A DNA stretch of 64,000 nt from the NCBI RefSeq assembly GCF_003457605.1, contig NZ_QRAN01000004.1:186001-250000 (forward strand), read 5' to 3'. Below the pieces are notes generated by a model that saw only the letters and a program-made list of their open reading frames with translations, was not told where the DNA came from and did no database searches. The stretch comes from Seongchinamella sediminis. Its GTDB lineage: Bacteria; Pseudomonadota; Gammaproteobacteria; Pseudomonadales; Halieaceae. Made by a program: the position numbers and the translations under genes. Shown piece after piece: positions 28,443 to 37,166 of this stretch. Positions within the stretch are counted from its first letter, which is position 1; each line of letters begins with the position of its first letter.

Positions 28443-28466
28443 TTATGTTAAGCGCATTAACATAAA
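28442..28466. promoter_or_regulatory. Perfect TetR-type operator of the RND operon
   Basis: TTTATGTTAA-GCGCA-TTAACATAAA is a 10-bp perfect inverted repeat lying between the -35 and -10 of the operon promoter. The placement fits repression by the TetR gene that ends the operon. Confidence 0.75.
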
Positions 28467-28472
28467 AGTCAA
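28445..28472 (-). promoter_or_regulatory. RND operon promoter
   Basis: On the minus strand, TTGACT (28472-28467) and TAACAT (28450-28445) are spaced 16 bases with the operator filling the spacer. Confidence 0.65.
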
Positions 28473-28492
28473 TGCCATATTCCAACTACGGC

Positions 28493-28521
28493 TTGCAGCG
28501 TTCGCTGGATTACCGCACAAT
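28493..28521 (+). promoter_or_regulatory. ffs (SRP RNA) promoter
   Basis: TTGCAG at 28493-28498 and CACAAT at 28516-28521 are spaced 17 bases, followed by a GC-rich ACGCGCCC discriminator, about 35 bases before the RNA. Confidence 0.55.
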
Positions 28522-28556
28522 ACGCGCCCTCTGCAGCCTGCTGCAGGCGCTGTGGT

Positions 28557-28660
28557 GGTCCAGGCGGTCCCCCCGCAACGATAGATAGCGAACCCGGCCA
28601 GGCCCGGAAGGGAGCAACCGTAGTTATCGACTCGTGTGCCGGGGTGTGGCTGTCTGGGCC
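28557..28660 (+). ncRNA. ffs: Signal recognition particle 4.5S RNA
   Basis: The conserved Ffh-binding core is present: GGCCAGGCCCGGAAGGGAGC on the 5' side, with the GGAA tetraloop, and CGTGTGCCGGGG on the 3' side. The ends pair as GGTCCAG/CTGGGCC to form the long rod of the small bacterial SRP RNA. Position just upstream of dnaX is the classic gammaproteobacterial order. The exact 5' end is uncertain by several bases. Confidence 0.95.
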
Positions 28661-28730
28661 ATCTCCATTTTCTCCCTACCGCCTGTGGTGTATCCTTTCC
28701 TCCTTTACAGATAACAAGGCTATTCGGGGC

Positions 28731-30434
28731 ATGTCCTACCAGGTTCTCGCGCGCAAGTGGCGACCCAAGAGTTTCCGGGAAATGGTCGGCCAGGAGCATG
28801 TGCTCCAGGCGCTGATCAACGCGCTGGACCACGACCGGCTGCATCACGCCTACCTGTTCACGGGCACTCGGGGGGTGGGCAAGACCACCATCGCCCGCAT
28901 CCTCGCCAAGTGCGTCAACTGTGAGCAGGGAGTGAGCTCCGAGCCCTGTGGCGAGTGCGCTTCCTGTGTGGAAATCGCCGAGGGCCGCAGCGTCGACCTG
29001 CTGGAGGTGGATGCCGCCTCCCGCACCAAGGTCGAGGATACCCGCGAGCTGCTGGAAAACGTCCAGTACGCGCCCACCCGTTCGCGTTACAAGGTGTACC
29101 TCATCGACGAGGTGCACATGCTGTCCACCAGCAGCTTCAATGCGCTGCTGAAGACTCTGGAAGAGCCGCCGCCCCACGTGAAATTCCTGCTGGCGACCAC
29201 CGACCCGCAAAAACTGCCCGCCACGGTGCTGTCCCGCTGCCTGCAGTTCAACCTGAAGAACATGCCGCCCGAGCAAATCGTCGGTCACCTCGCCAATGTG
29301 CTGGAACAAGAAATGGTCAGCTTCGAGGAGCCGGCCCTGTGGCTGCTGGGCCGGGCGGCGGCGGGCAGCATGCGCGACGCCCTGAGCCTGACCGACCAGG
29401 CCATCGCTTTTGGCTCGGGCAAATTGCTCGAGACCGATGTTCGCCGCATGCTGGGCAGCGTCGACCTGAGTTTTGTCTACCAGTTGCTGGCAGGCATAGC
29501 CGCCGGCGATCCCGCCGAATTGCTGGCGATCGTGGCGCGAATGGCCGAACACGCGCCCGACTTTGAGGGCAGTACCGACGAGCTGATTTCCCTGGTCCAC
29601 CGGGTGGCGCTCGCCCAGGTGGTGCCGGAGGCGATCGACAACAGCTGGGGCGATGCCGATCGTGTCGCCAGCCTGGCCCGCTCGATCACCGCCGAGGATG
29701 CCCAGCTGTTTTACCAGATAGCCCTCAACGGCAAGCGCGATATGGCCCTGGCGCCGGACCCCCGCGCCGGTTTCGAGATGTTGTTGCTGCGCATGCTGGC
29801 GTTCCGCCCGGTGGCGGTGCTGGACGAGTCGATCAGCGCCGCGGACCTGCAGCCCGCGCCGGCGGATTCCGCCGGGGCCAGCGCCGCCGAGGAGGTCGGC
29901 TCACCCGTAAAAAAGTCACCTGACCCGGCGGCGGAGGCGGCGCCTCCCCCGGCGCCACCCGTGCAGTCACCAGCGGCGCCGCTACCGGCCGCCAGGCCCG
30001 CTGCGGCAAGCCCGCAGACCGGCGCGGAGGAGGGCGCAAGTATTACCGGCGCGACACCGGAAAACTGGTGTCAGCTGCTGCCCCGGCTGGGGCTGCTGGG
30101 CATGGTGCAGAATATTGCCAGCAACATGCAGCTGCTCGAGGTGAACGGGGACCGGCTGGAGTTTGTCCTCGACGCCGATAACGCCTCCCTGTTCAATGAC
30201 GGACACCGGGACAAGATCCGCCTGGCCCTGCAGAACTACTTTGAGCGGGAACTGTCTGTTGTCATAAGCGTTGGCACGCCGCCCGGGGAAACACCGGCGA
30301 TGCGCCAGGCGCGGGCGAGAAACGAGCGCCAGCAGAGAGCGGTTGCCGAAATCGAGAGTGACCCGCGACTGCGGGCCTTAATTGCCAACTTTGACGGTGA
30401 GCTGGACCCCGCATCCATCGCACCACTGGATTGA
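28731..30434 (+). CDS. dnaX: DNA polymerase III tau/gamma subunit
   Basis: This 567-residue clamp-loader AAA+ ATPase has [13 protein letters not shown] at the start, Walker [10 protein letters not shown] (~res 45), a four-cysteine zinc site (CVNCEQ...CGECASC), Walker B LIDEVHML and the SRC sensor. A Pro/Ala-rich linker (~370-435) precedes the tau-specific C-terminal domain. ATG 28731 fits the family; upstream codons overlap the SRP RNA. A slippery A_AAA_AAG at 29909 with an upstream SD-like GAGGAGG and a nearby -1 stop predicts a 397-residue gamma form. Operon: dnaX-ybaB-recR. Confidence 0.97.
   Translation: MSYQVLARKWRPKSFREMVGQEHVLQALINALDHDRLHHAYLFTGTRGVGKTTIARILAKCVNCEQGVSSEPCGECASCVEIAEGRSVDLLEVDAASRTKVEDTRELLENVQYAPTRSRYKVYLIDEVHMLSTSSFNALLKTLEEPPPHVKFLLATTDPQKLPATVLSRCLQFNLKNMPPEQIVGHLANVLEQEMVSFEEPALWLLGRAAAGSMRDALSLTDQAIAFGSGKLLETDVRRMLGSVDLSFVYQLLAGIAAGDPAELLAIVARMAEHAPDFEGSTDELISLVHRVALAQVVPEAIDNSWGDADRVASLARSITAEDAQLFYQIALNGKRDMALAPDPRAGFEMLLLRMLAFRPVAVLDESISAADLQPAPADSAGASAAEEVGSPVKKSPDPAAEAAPPPAPPVQSPAAPLPAARPAAASPQTGAEEGASITGATPENWCQLLPRLGLLGMVQNIASNMQLLEVNGDRLEFVLDADNASLFNDGHRDKIRLALQNYFERELSVVISVGTPPGETPAMRQARARNERQQRAVAEIESDPRLRALIANFDGELDPASIAPLD
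29889..29947 (+). other. Predicted programmed -1 frameshift signal in dnaX
   Basis: The heptamer A AAA AAG (29909-29915) is in the right frame (GTA AAA AAG). Slipping back one base reads GTC ACC TGA, ending gamma two codons later. An SD-like GAGGAGG (29889-29895) lies 13 bases upstream and a GGAGGC-GGC-GCCTCC hairpin (29933-29947) downstream. These are the three parts of the E. coli dnaX signal, though the hairpin here is further away. Confidence 0.75.
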
Positions 30435-30450
30435 ATTCGAGGATAAACCC

Positions 30451-30771
30451 ATGAAAAACCTGTCGGACCTGATGCAACAGGCCCAGAAGATGCAAGCCGA
30501 CATGCAAAAAGCCCAGGAAGAACTGGCCGATGCCGAAATTTGTGGCGAGGCCGGTGCCGGGCTTGTCAGCGTCATCATGACCGGACGCCACGATGTGAAA
30601 CGGGTGACCATAGACCCGGCCGTACTGGGCGAGGACAAGGAAGTGCTGGAAGACCTGCTGGCGGCCGCGGTTAACGACGCGGTGCGCAAGGTGGAGACGC
30701 ACAACAAGGAGGCCATGTCAGGCCTGGCCGCCGGGCTGAACCTGCCCCCTGGCTTCAAGATGCCATTCTGA
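30451..30771 (+). CDS. ybaB: YbaB/EbfC nucleoid-associated protein
   Basis: This 106-residue DNA-binding protein forms tweezer-like dimers. The first 30 residues are a Met/Gln-rich helix ([19 protein letters not shown]), followed by the small beta core with [16 protein letters not shown] and the helical tail. It lies 16 bases after dnaX and before recR, the standard order. ATG 30451 is chosen; the frame open upstream is within dnaX. Confidence 0.95.
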   Translation: MKNLSDLMQQAQKMQADMQKAQEELADAEICGEAGAGLVSVIMTGRHDVKRVTIDPAVLGEDKEVLEDLLAAAVNDAVRKVETHNKEAMSGLAAGLNLPPGFKMPF

Positions 30772-30787
30772 CGCGACCGGCCCGAAC

Positions 30788-31387
30788 ATGAAATTCAGTC
30801 CCGCACTGCAGGAATTGATAGAGGCCCTGCGTTGTTTGCCTGGCGTTGGGCCAAAATCGGCCCAGCGCATGACCCTGCACCTGTTGGAGCGCGATCGGGA
30901 AGGTGCGTCCGCCCTGGCCGTGGCCCTGCAGAGCGCCGTCGACAAGGTCGACCACTGTTCCCGCTGCCGCAATTTCACCGAGCTGGATATCTGTGAAATC
31001 TGCGCTGACCCGCGCCGCGACGCCAGCACAATCTGTGTGGTTGAGACCCCGGCCGATGTGCTGGCGGTAGAGCAGAGCGGCAGTTATCGCGGTGTTTATT
31101 TTGTGCTGATGGGGCACCTGTCACCTATTGACGGCATAGGCCCCGCCGAAATTGGTCTCGATCGTTTCCAGCAGCGGGTAATCGATGAGGGTACTGCCGA
31201 GGTCATACTGGCCACCAATCCCACCGTGGAAGGCGAGGCCACTGCCTATTATCTGTCCGATGTCTTGCAGCGGGAAGGAGTCAAGGTGTCGCGGATAGCC
31301 CATGGTGTGCCCCTCGGCGGCGAGCTGGAATATGTCGACGGCAGCACCCTGGCGCACGCATTTTCCGGCCGCCGGCCGGTGGAGTAA
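30788..31387 (+). CDS. recR: Recombination mediator RecR
   Basis: This 199-residue protein acts with RecF/RecO to load RecA at gaps. It has an N-terminal helix-hairpin-helix ([15 protein letters not shown]), a four-cysteine zinc finger (CSRCRNF...CEICADPRR), a TOPRIM domain from about residue 80 ([14 protein letters not shown]) and a Walker-B-like tail. Length is standard. Confidence 0.96.
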   Translation: MKFSPALQELIEALRCLPGVGPKSAQRMTLHLLERDREGASALAVALQSAVDKVDHCSRCRNFTELDICEICADPRRDASTICVVETPADVLAVEQSGSYRGVYFVLMGHLSPIDGIGPAEIGLDRFQQRVIDEGTAEVILATNPTVEGEATAYYLSDVLQREGVKVSRIAHGVPLGGELEYVDGSTLAHAFSGRRPVE

Positions 31388-31390
31388 CTG

Positions 31391-32509
31391 ATGGACTGGA
31401 CCCTGATCGAATCGGATGCGGCCCTTGCCGAACTGCTGGCCAGTGCCGCCGGCAGCCAGGCGGTTATGGTGGATACCGAGTTCATGCGCCGCAATACCTT
31501 CTATCCCCAGGTGGCACTGGTGCAGCTGTGTTTTGCCGGCAGCAATGCCGCCGGCACGGCCTGGCTGGTCGATCCACTGCAGATCGGGGATCCTGCTCCG
31601 CTGGCCGCCCTGTTTGCGGATCCGCAGGTGGTGAAAGTGCTGCACTCGGCCAGTGAGGACCTGGAGGTCTTCCAGCACTGGCTGGGCGTACTGCCGCGAC
31701 CGCTGTTTGATACCCAGAAAGCCGCCGCCATGGTGGGACTGGATTTCGGTCTTGGATACCGCGCGATGGTACTGGAGTTATGCGGTGAGGATCTGCCCAA
31801 GGGTGAGACGCGCTCGGACTGGCTGCAGCGACCACTGACCGAGTCCCAGTGTCACTACGCCGCCCAGGATGTCATCTGGTTACTGGACGCCTATCGCACC
31901 ATCGAGCAGCGTTGTCGCGAGCAGGGCAGGTACGACTGGGTGCTGGAGGATGGCGAGGTCGCCTGCCAGGGCCTGGCGTCGACCGCCGGTGATTACTACC
32001 GGAAGATCAAGAGTGCCTGGAAACTCTCGCCCCGGGAGCTGGCTAAGCTGGTAGCGATATGTGACTGGCGGGAAACAACCGCCCGCGACAAAGACAAGCC
32101 GCGCAGCTGGATTATCGATGACAAGGCCTGTTTGCAGCTGGCGCAAAAAAGCCCGGCGAATATGAATGAATTGCGAGCGGCGGTGGAACTGCACCCGGCG
32201 TCCCTGCGCCGCTATGGCGAGGCGCTGCTGGATGTACTGGCGGAGCAGTCCGCCTGCGGGGATGTGGACCTGCCCGCGCGCCTGCCGGCCCCGCTGGACG
32301 CCAGCCAGCGCAACACGCTCAAACGCCTGAAGCGGGAGACCGAGAATATCGCCCGCGGTCTGGGAGTCGCGCCGCAGGCGCTGGTGGCGGGCAAGGACTA
32401 CGAGGCGCTGATCCGCGGCGATGCCGAGCAACCCGACTCCTGGTCAGGGTGGCGGCGCGAGCTGATCATCGAGCCATTGCAGGCCCTGCTTGCCAGGGAG
32501 GTCGAGTGA
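31391..32509 (+). CDS. rnd: Ribonuclease D
   Basis: This 372-residue DEDD-family 3'-5' exoribonuclease trims tRNA precursors. Exo I VDTEFMRRNTFYP carries the first acidic pair, exo II the HSASEDLEVF region and exo III HYAAQDVIWLLD. Two HRDC domains follow (~210-290 and 295-370). The stop overlaps the ycgL GTG start. It is three bases from recR. Confidence 0.95.
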   Translation: MDWTLIESDAALAELLASAAGSQAVMVDTEFMRRNTFYPQVALVQLCFAGSNAAGTAWLVDPLQIGDPAPLAALFADPQVVKVLHSASEDLEVFQHWLGVLPRPLFDTQKAAAMVGLDFGLGYRAMVLELCGEDLPKGETRSDWLQRPLTESQCHYAAQDVIWLLDAYRTIEQRCREQGRYDWVLEDGEVACQGLASTAGDYYRKIKSAWKLSPRELAKLVAICDWRETTARDKDKPRSWIIDDKACLQLAQKSPANMNELRAAVELHPASLRRYGEALLDVLAEQSACGDVDLPARLPAPLDASQRNTLKRLKRETENIARGLGVAPQALVAGKDYEALIRGDAEQPDSWSGWRRELIIEPLQALLAREVE

Positions 32510-32778
32510 AACACCTGATCGAAATTTTCCGCAGCTCGTGCAAGCAGGAAATGTATCTCTACGTGGCAAAGGCCCGGGGCCTGATGGATGTGCCCGAGCC
32601 TTTAATGAAACAGTTTGGTGAAGCGCAGAGTGTGATGACCCTGGTGCTCGATCCGGACAGGAAGCTGGCCCGGGCCAACGCCGCAGAGGTGCTGCAGAAT
32701 ATCGAGGAGCAGGGTTTTTACCTGCAGATGCCGCCCACGGCAGAGGAACTGCTGCGCCGGGAGGGCAGCCGTGAGTGA
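32506..32778 (+). CDS. ycgL: YcgL-domain protein
   Basis: This is a 90-residue protein of the YcgL/DUF709 family, small alpha/beta, function unknown. The characteristic EMYLYVAKARGLMDVPEPL and FYLQMPPT segments are present. Start GTG 32506 overlaps the rnd stop (GTGA). rnd-ycgL-ycgN order is common in gammaproteobacteria. Confidence 0.9.
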   Translation: MKHLIEIFRSSCKQEMYLYVAKARGLMDVPEPLMKQFGEAQSVMTLVLDPDRKLARANAAEVLQNIEEQGFYLQMPPTAEELLRREGSRE

Positions 32779-33229
32779 CTGGTGGCACCAGCTGAGCCTG
32801 CAGGAGCTGGATCAGGAGCAGTGGGAAGCGCTCTGTGACGGTTGCGCCCGCTGCTGTCTGCACAAACTGCAGGATGAAGACAGCGGCGAGATTTTTTACA
32901 CCCGTATACATTGTCGCTACCTGGATCAGGAGAAGTGCCGCTGTGGTGATTATACCCGCCGCCTGGAACTGGTCCCCGAGTGCGTCAGCCTGGGCCCGGA
33001 TACCGTCGCGAGCCTGGACTGGTTGCCGGACAGCTGCGCCTACCGGTTGCGGTCGCGGGGCGAGCCGCTGCCGGAGTGGCATTACCTGGTGTCGGGTAGC
33101 CGCCAGACAGTACACCAGGCAGGTGCTTCAGTGCGCGGCCGCACGGTATCGGAAGAACACATACACCCGGAAGATTTTGCAGAGCATATTGTGACCTGGG
33201 TCGGCGAGGAGCAAGCGAGTGCTGAGTGA
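32771..33229 (+). CDS. ycgN: YcgN-family cysteine cluster protein
   Basis: This 152-residue UPF0260 protein has cysteines in CDGCARCCLHKL, CRYLDQEKCRC and PECVSL, a zinc/iron-binding CxxCxxCC family whose function is not established. Start GTG 32771 overlaps ycgL by eight bases. It is the third gene of the coupled rnd-ycgL-ycgN series and is itself overlapped by the next gene. Confidence 0.9.
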   Translation: MSDWWHQLSLQELDQEQWEALCDGCARCCLHKLQDEDSGEIFYTRIHCRYLDQEKCRCGDYTRRLELVPECVSLGPDTVASLDWLPDSCAYRLRSRGEPLPEWHYLVSGSRQTVHQAGASVRGRTVSEEHIHPEDFAEHIVTWVGEEQASAE

Positions 33230-33575
33230 GAGTTCGTATATCACCGCAATTTATGTCTATTGCGGTGCTGCCATCATGATCGTGCTGTGCCTGGCCTGGT
33301 GGCTGGGCCGACGCTGGCCCAACGGCTGGACCGCGGTGCTGGTGCTGCTGGCCGCCGCCCTCTTGCTTACCCCGGCCTACCAGAGCCCGGAGGCGCAGAC
33401 TATGGCGCCGGCTGTCGTTGTCGCCGGTTTCCAGCTGGCGACCGAGGGGCTGGATTCGGCGCGCCACGCCATCAAACCACTGGCCTATAGTTGCGGCGTT
33501 GCGGTGGGTCTGGCTGTGCTGTTGCGGGTGACCCTGCTGCGGCGCCGTAAACCGGTGGCAGAGGAAGACGGCTGA
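33219..33575 (+). CDS. Small membrane protein of unknown function
   Basis: This is a 118-residue protein with three predicted membrane helices (about 12-30, 36-53 and 88-105) and a basic C-terminal RRRKPVAEEDG tail. Start GTG 33219 overlaps the ycgN end by 11 bases, and its stop is directly before the VWA gene. The family is not recognised; its place in the operon suggests a link with the VWA/MoxR genes. Confidence 0.65.
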   Translation: MLSESSYITAIYVYCGAAIMIVLCLAWWLGRRWPNGWTAVLVLLAAALLLTPAYQSPEAQTMAPAVVVAGFQLATEGLDSARHAIKPLAYSCGVAVGLAVLLRVTLLRRRKPVAEEDG

Positions 33576-35072
33576 ATGTCGCTGGCAGCGCGCACATGCC
33601 TTGCCTTCGCCCTGCTGGCCAGTGTCCTGCTGTCACCGGTGCTGGCGGAACCGGGCCCGGTGTCCGATTTGCGCTTGCTGGTTGACGTTTCCGCCAACAT
33701 GCAGCGACTGGACCCGGAGAACCGGCGTAGCCGGGCGCTGCAAATGATGGTTCGCCTGCTGCCGGCGGGGTCCCGTGCCAGCATCTGGGTATTCGATGAC
33801 ACGGTGCGCGCGCTGGTGCCCGCCGGCAGTGTGGACGAGCAGTGGCGCGAGCAGGCCATCGGGGCGCTTGCCGGCCTCGAACAGGGCGGAGAACGAAGCA
33901 ATATCCCCGCTGCCCTGGCGGCAGCGACGGCCGACCTGGACGGGCTCGGCCCGGGTTATAGCAGCAGCGTGTTATTGTTGACCGCCGGTGGGGTCAACGT
34001 CGCAGACTCGCCGATGGTCAACGTCAGCGCCGCGCGCAAACTGCTGGGCGAACTGGCGGTGGAACTCGGCGACAAGGGGGTGCCGGTGCATACCATCGCA
34101 CTGTCGCGGGAAGCGGACAGCCAGCTGTTGCGTTCACTGGCGCAGCAGACCGGCGGCACCTCGGTGCAGGCAGAGGACGCCACCGAATGGGGGAGCATTT
34201 TCCTGAACACGCTGGAAATGGTCATGCCGGCGACCCGGCTGCCGGTTTTTGGCCGCGAGTTCAGCATAGACCCGGGTGTAACCGGCTTTGTGGTGCTGGC
34301 CCAGCGACCCCGGATGGTGGGCAAGCTGCAATTGCTTGCCCCCGACGGTACCCTGTTTTCTGCCGGCGACAATCCCGGCGACATTCACTGGTTCCGCAAC
34401 GAGCACATCAGTATGGCCCGGGTGACCTCGCCAGCGGCAGGAAGCTGGCGCCTGCGTTATCCGGATAAATCCACTGCCCGGGTCTACGTGGATTCTGACA
34501 TTGAATTGCGGGTGGGCCCCCTGCCGCATTTTATTACGGCGGGTGAAGAGGCTCTGGTCAGTCTTACCCTTGTTGCCGACGGCACCAGGGTCACCGATCC
34601 GCAGGTTCTGGCCCGCTACGCAGTGTTCCTGGAGTTGACCACACCCGGGGGCGAGACCGAGCGCTATCGCCCGGGCGCTGCGGATGGCGATGGCCTGCTC
34701 ACGGTGGGCACCGGGCCGCTGAACGACCCCGGCCGCTACCGGTTGCTGGCCAGGCTGGAAGGAGACGGCATAGCGCGTGAAATCCCCGTTTATGTGACCG
34801 TGAACATGGCCGCTCAACAGCCCACGCTGGTGACCCGGGGTGAGGCGCTGCTGGAAGACGACTTCAAGGCGCCGCTGTTCTGGTTGACGGGAATAGTCAC
34901 CAGCATACTGGTGCTGGTCTGGTATCTCCTGCGGCGGCGCAAACAACGCAAGCTGGCGCTGTGGCAGAAGCGCGCCCGGGACCTGGGCAAGAGCGGCAAA
35001 CACGACTTCCTGAGTGCTGACCCGGCCCAGAGTGGTGAACCACCGGGGCAGGGCACCGGTTCGCTTGATTAG
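33576..35072 (+). CDS. Exported VWA-domain protein with C-terminal membrane anchor
   Basis: This 498-residue protein has a signal peptide (to about residue 24, LSPVLAEP), then a von Willebrand A domain (~30-210) with LLVDVSANMQ. The usual MIDAS DxSxS is DxSxN here, so metal binding may be altered. A beta-rich middle is followed by one membrane helix (~430-450, FWLTGIVTSILVLVWYLL) and a basic cytoplasmic tail. It is probably periplasmic, tail-anchored. It precedes MoxR, and may belong to the TIGR03503-type VWA proteins (not certain). Confidence 0.78.
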   Translation: MSLAARTCLAFALLASVLLSPVLAEPGPVSDLRLLVDVSANMQRLDPENRRSRALQMMVRLLPAGSRASIWVFDDTVRALVPAGSVDEQWREQAIGALAGLEQGGERSNIPAALAAATADLDGLGPGYSSSVLLLTAGGVNVADSPMVNVSAARKLLGELAVELGDKGVPVHTIALSREADSQLLRSLAQQTGGTSVQAEDATEWGSIFLNTLEMVMPATRLPVFGREFSIDPGVTGFVVLAQRPRMVGKLQLLAPDGTLFSAGDNPGDIHWFRNEHISMARVTSPAAGSWRLRYPDKSTARVYVDSDIELRVGPLPHFITAGEEALVSLTLVADGTRVTDPQVLARYAVFLELTTPGGETERYRPGAADGDGLLTVGTGPLNDPGRYRLLARLEGDGIAREIPVYVTVNMAAQQPTLVTRGEALLEDDFKAPLFWLTGIVTSILVLVWYLLRRRKQRKLALWQKRARDLGKSGKHDFLSADPAQSGEPPGQGTGSLD

Positions 35073-35128
35073 TCGATTCCTGATCGGTACGCTTGTCTGC
35101 TTTGCAAATTCAACAGGTAAGCACACGC

Positions 35129-35974
35129 ATGAAATTTGAAGGAACCCAAAGGTACGTAGCGACTGATGACCTGCGCATGGCTGTCAACGCCGCTGTCGCC
35201 CTGGAGCGCCCACTGCTGATCAAGGGCGAGCCGGGCACCGGCAAGACCATGCTGGCGGAGGAAGTGGCTGCGGGCCTCGGCAAGCGCCTTATCCAGTGGC
35301 ACATCAAGTCCACCACCAAGGCCCAGCAGGGTCTGTACGAATACGATGCGGTGTCACGGCTGCGGGACTCCCAGCTGGGCGACGAGAAAGTCCACGATAT
35401 CGCCAACTACATCAAGAAGGGCAAACTCTGGGAGGCCTTCGATTCCGACGAGCAGGTGGTGCTGCTGATCGATGAGATCGACAAGGCGGACATAGAGTTC
35501 CCCAACGATTTGCTGGTGGAACTGGACCGGATGGAGTTCTTTGTTTACGAGACCGGCGAAACGGTCAAGGCCAAACACCGCCCGATTATCATCATCACCA
35601 GTAACAACGAGAAAGAGCTGCCGGATGCGTTCCTGCGCCGCTGTTTTTTCCACTTCATCAACTTCCCCGACCGCGACACCATGCGTGAAATCGTTGCGGT
35701 GCACTACCCGGACATCGCCAGGGAACTGGTCCAGGAGGCGATGGAAGTATTCTTCGACCTGCGCGCTATTCCGGGCCTGAAGAAGAAACCGTCGACTTCA
35801 GAGCTGATCGACTGGCTGAAGCTGCTGATGGCCGATGACATTCCCGACGAAATTCTCAAGGACCGCGACCCCACCAAGGCCATTCCGCCCCTCTATGGCG
35901 CGCTGATGAAGAACGAGCAGGACGTTCACCTGCTGGAGCGCCTGGCTTTCATGCACCGGCGCGAGTCGCGCTGA
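35129..35974 (+). CDS. MoxR-type AAA+ ATPase
   Basis: This 281-residue ATPase has Walker A IKGEPGTGKTML (~res 32-43), Walker B LLIDEIDKAD, sensor 1 IITSNNEKELPDAF and the arginine finger FLRRC. MoxR proteins act as chaperones that insert or activate metal cofactors and partner with VWA proteins. It lies between two VWA genes and 10 bases before the CoxE-like one. ATG 35129 is preferred over TTG 35093 because CAGGTAA precedes it and homologues begin here. Confidence 0.93.
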   Translation: MKFEGTQRYVATDDLRMAVNAAVALERPLLIKGEPGTGKTMLAEEVAAGLGKRLIQWHIKSTTKAQQGLYEYDAVSRLRDSQLGDEKVHDIANYIKKGKLWEAFDSDEQVVLLIDEIDKADIEFPNDLLVELDRMEFFVYETGETVKAKHRPIIIITSNNEKELPDAFLRRCFFHFINFPDRDTMREIVAVHYPDIARELVQEAMEVFFDLRAIPGLKKKPSTSELIDWLKLLMADDIPDEILKDRDPTKAIPPLYGALMKNEQDVHLLERLAFMHRRESR

Positions 35975-35984
35975 GGCCTCCACC

Positions 35985-37160
35985 GTGCTGATTAACTTCT
36001 TTCACGGCCTGCGCGATGCGGGCGTTCCGGTGACCACCCGGGAGTTGCTGGATCTGCTGGAAGGCATGAAACAGCGGGTGGCGTTCGGCTCCATGGATGA
36101 GTTCTACTTCTTCAGCCGCACCTGCATGGTCAAGGATGAAAAGTACTTTGATCGCTTCGACCGCGCCTTTGGCCTGCATTTCAAGGACCTGGAAGCACTG
36201 GACGATGTGATCGAGGCGCTGATCCCGGATGACTGGTTGCGTTCAGAGTTCATCAAAAACCTGTCCGCGGAAGAAAAGGCTAAAATCGAGTCACTGGGCG
36301 GACTGGAAAAGCTGATCGAGGAATTCAAGAAACGCCTTGAGGAGCAGGAAAAGCGCCACGAGGGCGGCAACAAGTGGATTGGCACCGGCGGCACCTCGCC
36401 CTTCGGCCAGGAGGGATACCACCCCGAAGGAATTCGCGTCGGCCCCAACGGCAGGAACAAGAAAGCGGTCAAGGTCTGGGAGAAGCGCGATTTCAGGAAC
36501 CTGGACGACAGTGTGGAACTGGGTACCCGCAACATCAAGGTTGCCATGCGCCGCCTGCGCAAGTTCGCCCGCACCGGGGCCGCCGACGAACTGGACCTGG
36601 ACGACACCATCGGTTCCACCGCCCGCAATGCGGGTTTGCTGGATATCAAGATGGTGCCGGAGCGCCATAATGCGGTAAAAGTGCTGCTGTTCTTCGATGT
36701 CGGTGGCTCCATGGACCCCCATGTGAAGGTCTGCGAAGAACTGTTTTCCGCCGCCCGCACCGAGTTCAAGCACATGGAATATTTCTATTTCCACAACTTC
36801 ATTTATGAGAGTGTGTGGAAAAACAATATTCGCCGCCACAACGAGCGCACGCCACTGCTCGACGTGCTGCACAAGTACAGTCACGACTACAAGGTAATCT
36901 TCGTCGGCGACGCCTCCATGTCACCCTACGAAATCCTGCAGCCCGGCGGCAGCGTCGAGCACTGGAACGAGGAGTCCGGCGAGGTCTGGATGCGCCGCCT
37001 GCAGGAGGTCTACGACAAGGTCATCTGGATCAACCCGGTGCCAGAGGACGAGTGGCAGTACACCCAGAGCGTGGCCATCACCCACAAACTGCTGGCAGGC
37101 AAGATGTTCCCGCTGACTCTCAAGGGTCTGGAAGAGGGCATGAGCTACCTCTCCAAATAG
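35985..37160 (+). CDS. CoxE-like VWA domain protein
   Basis: This 391-residue soluble protein has no signal peptide. The C-terminal VWA-like CoxE domain (~225-390) has LLFFDVGGSMDPH, a DxGxS version of the MIDAS motif. The N-terminal half is helical with a Lys/Glu-rich coiled coil (~95-120). Such proteins are the cytoplasmic partner of MoxR ATPases; the client is unknown. Start GTG 35985. It ends seven bases from the convergent RNA methyltransferase. Confidence 0.9.
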   Translation: MLINFFHGLRDAGVPVTTRELLDLLEGMKQRVAFGSMDEFYFFSRTCMVKDEKYFDRFDRAFGLHFKDLEALDDVIEALIPDDWLRSEFIKNLSAEEKAKIESLGGLEKLIEEFKKRLEEQEKRHEGGNKWIGTGGTSPFGQEGYHPEGIRVGPNGRNKKAVKVWEKRDFRNLDDSVELGTRNIKVAMRRLRKFARTGAADELDLDDTIGSTARNAGLLDIKMVPERHNAVKVLLFFDVGGSMDPHVKVCEELFSAARTEFKHMEYFYFHNFIYESVWKNNIRRHNERTPLLDVLHKYSHDYKVIFVGDASMSPYEILQPGGSVEHWNEESGEVWMRRLQEVYDKVIWINPVPEDEWQYTQSVAITHKLLAGKMFPLTLKGLEEGMSYLSK

Positions 37161-37166
37161 GGCCTG

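Noticed and set aside
28644-28730. Upstream extension of dnaX
   Set aside because: It would overlap the SRP RNA and lacks homology; [10 protein letters not shown] is the normal start.
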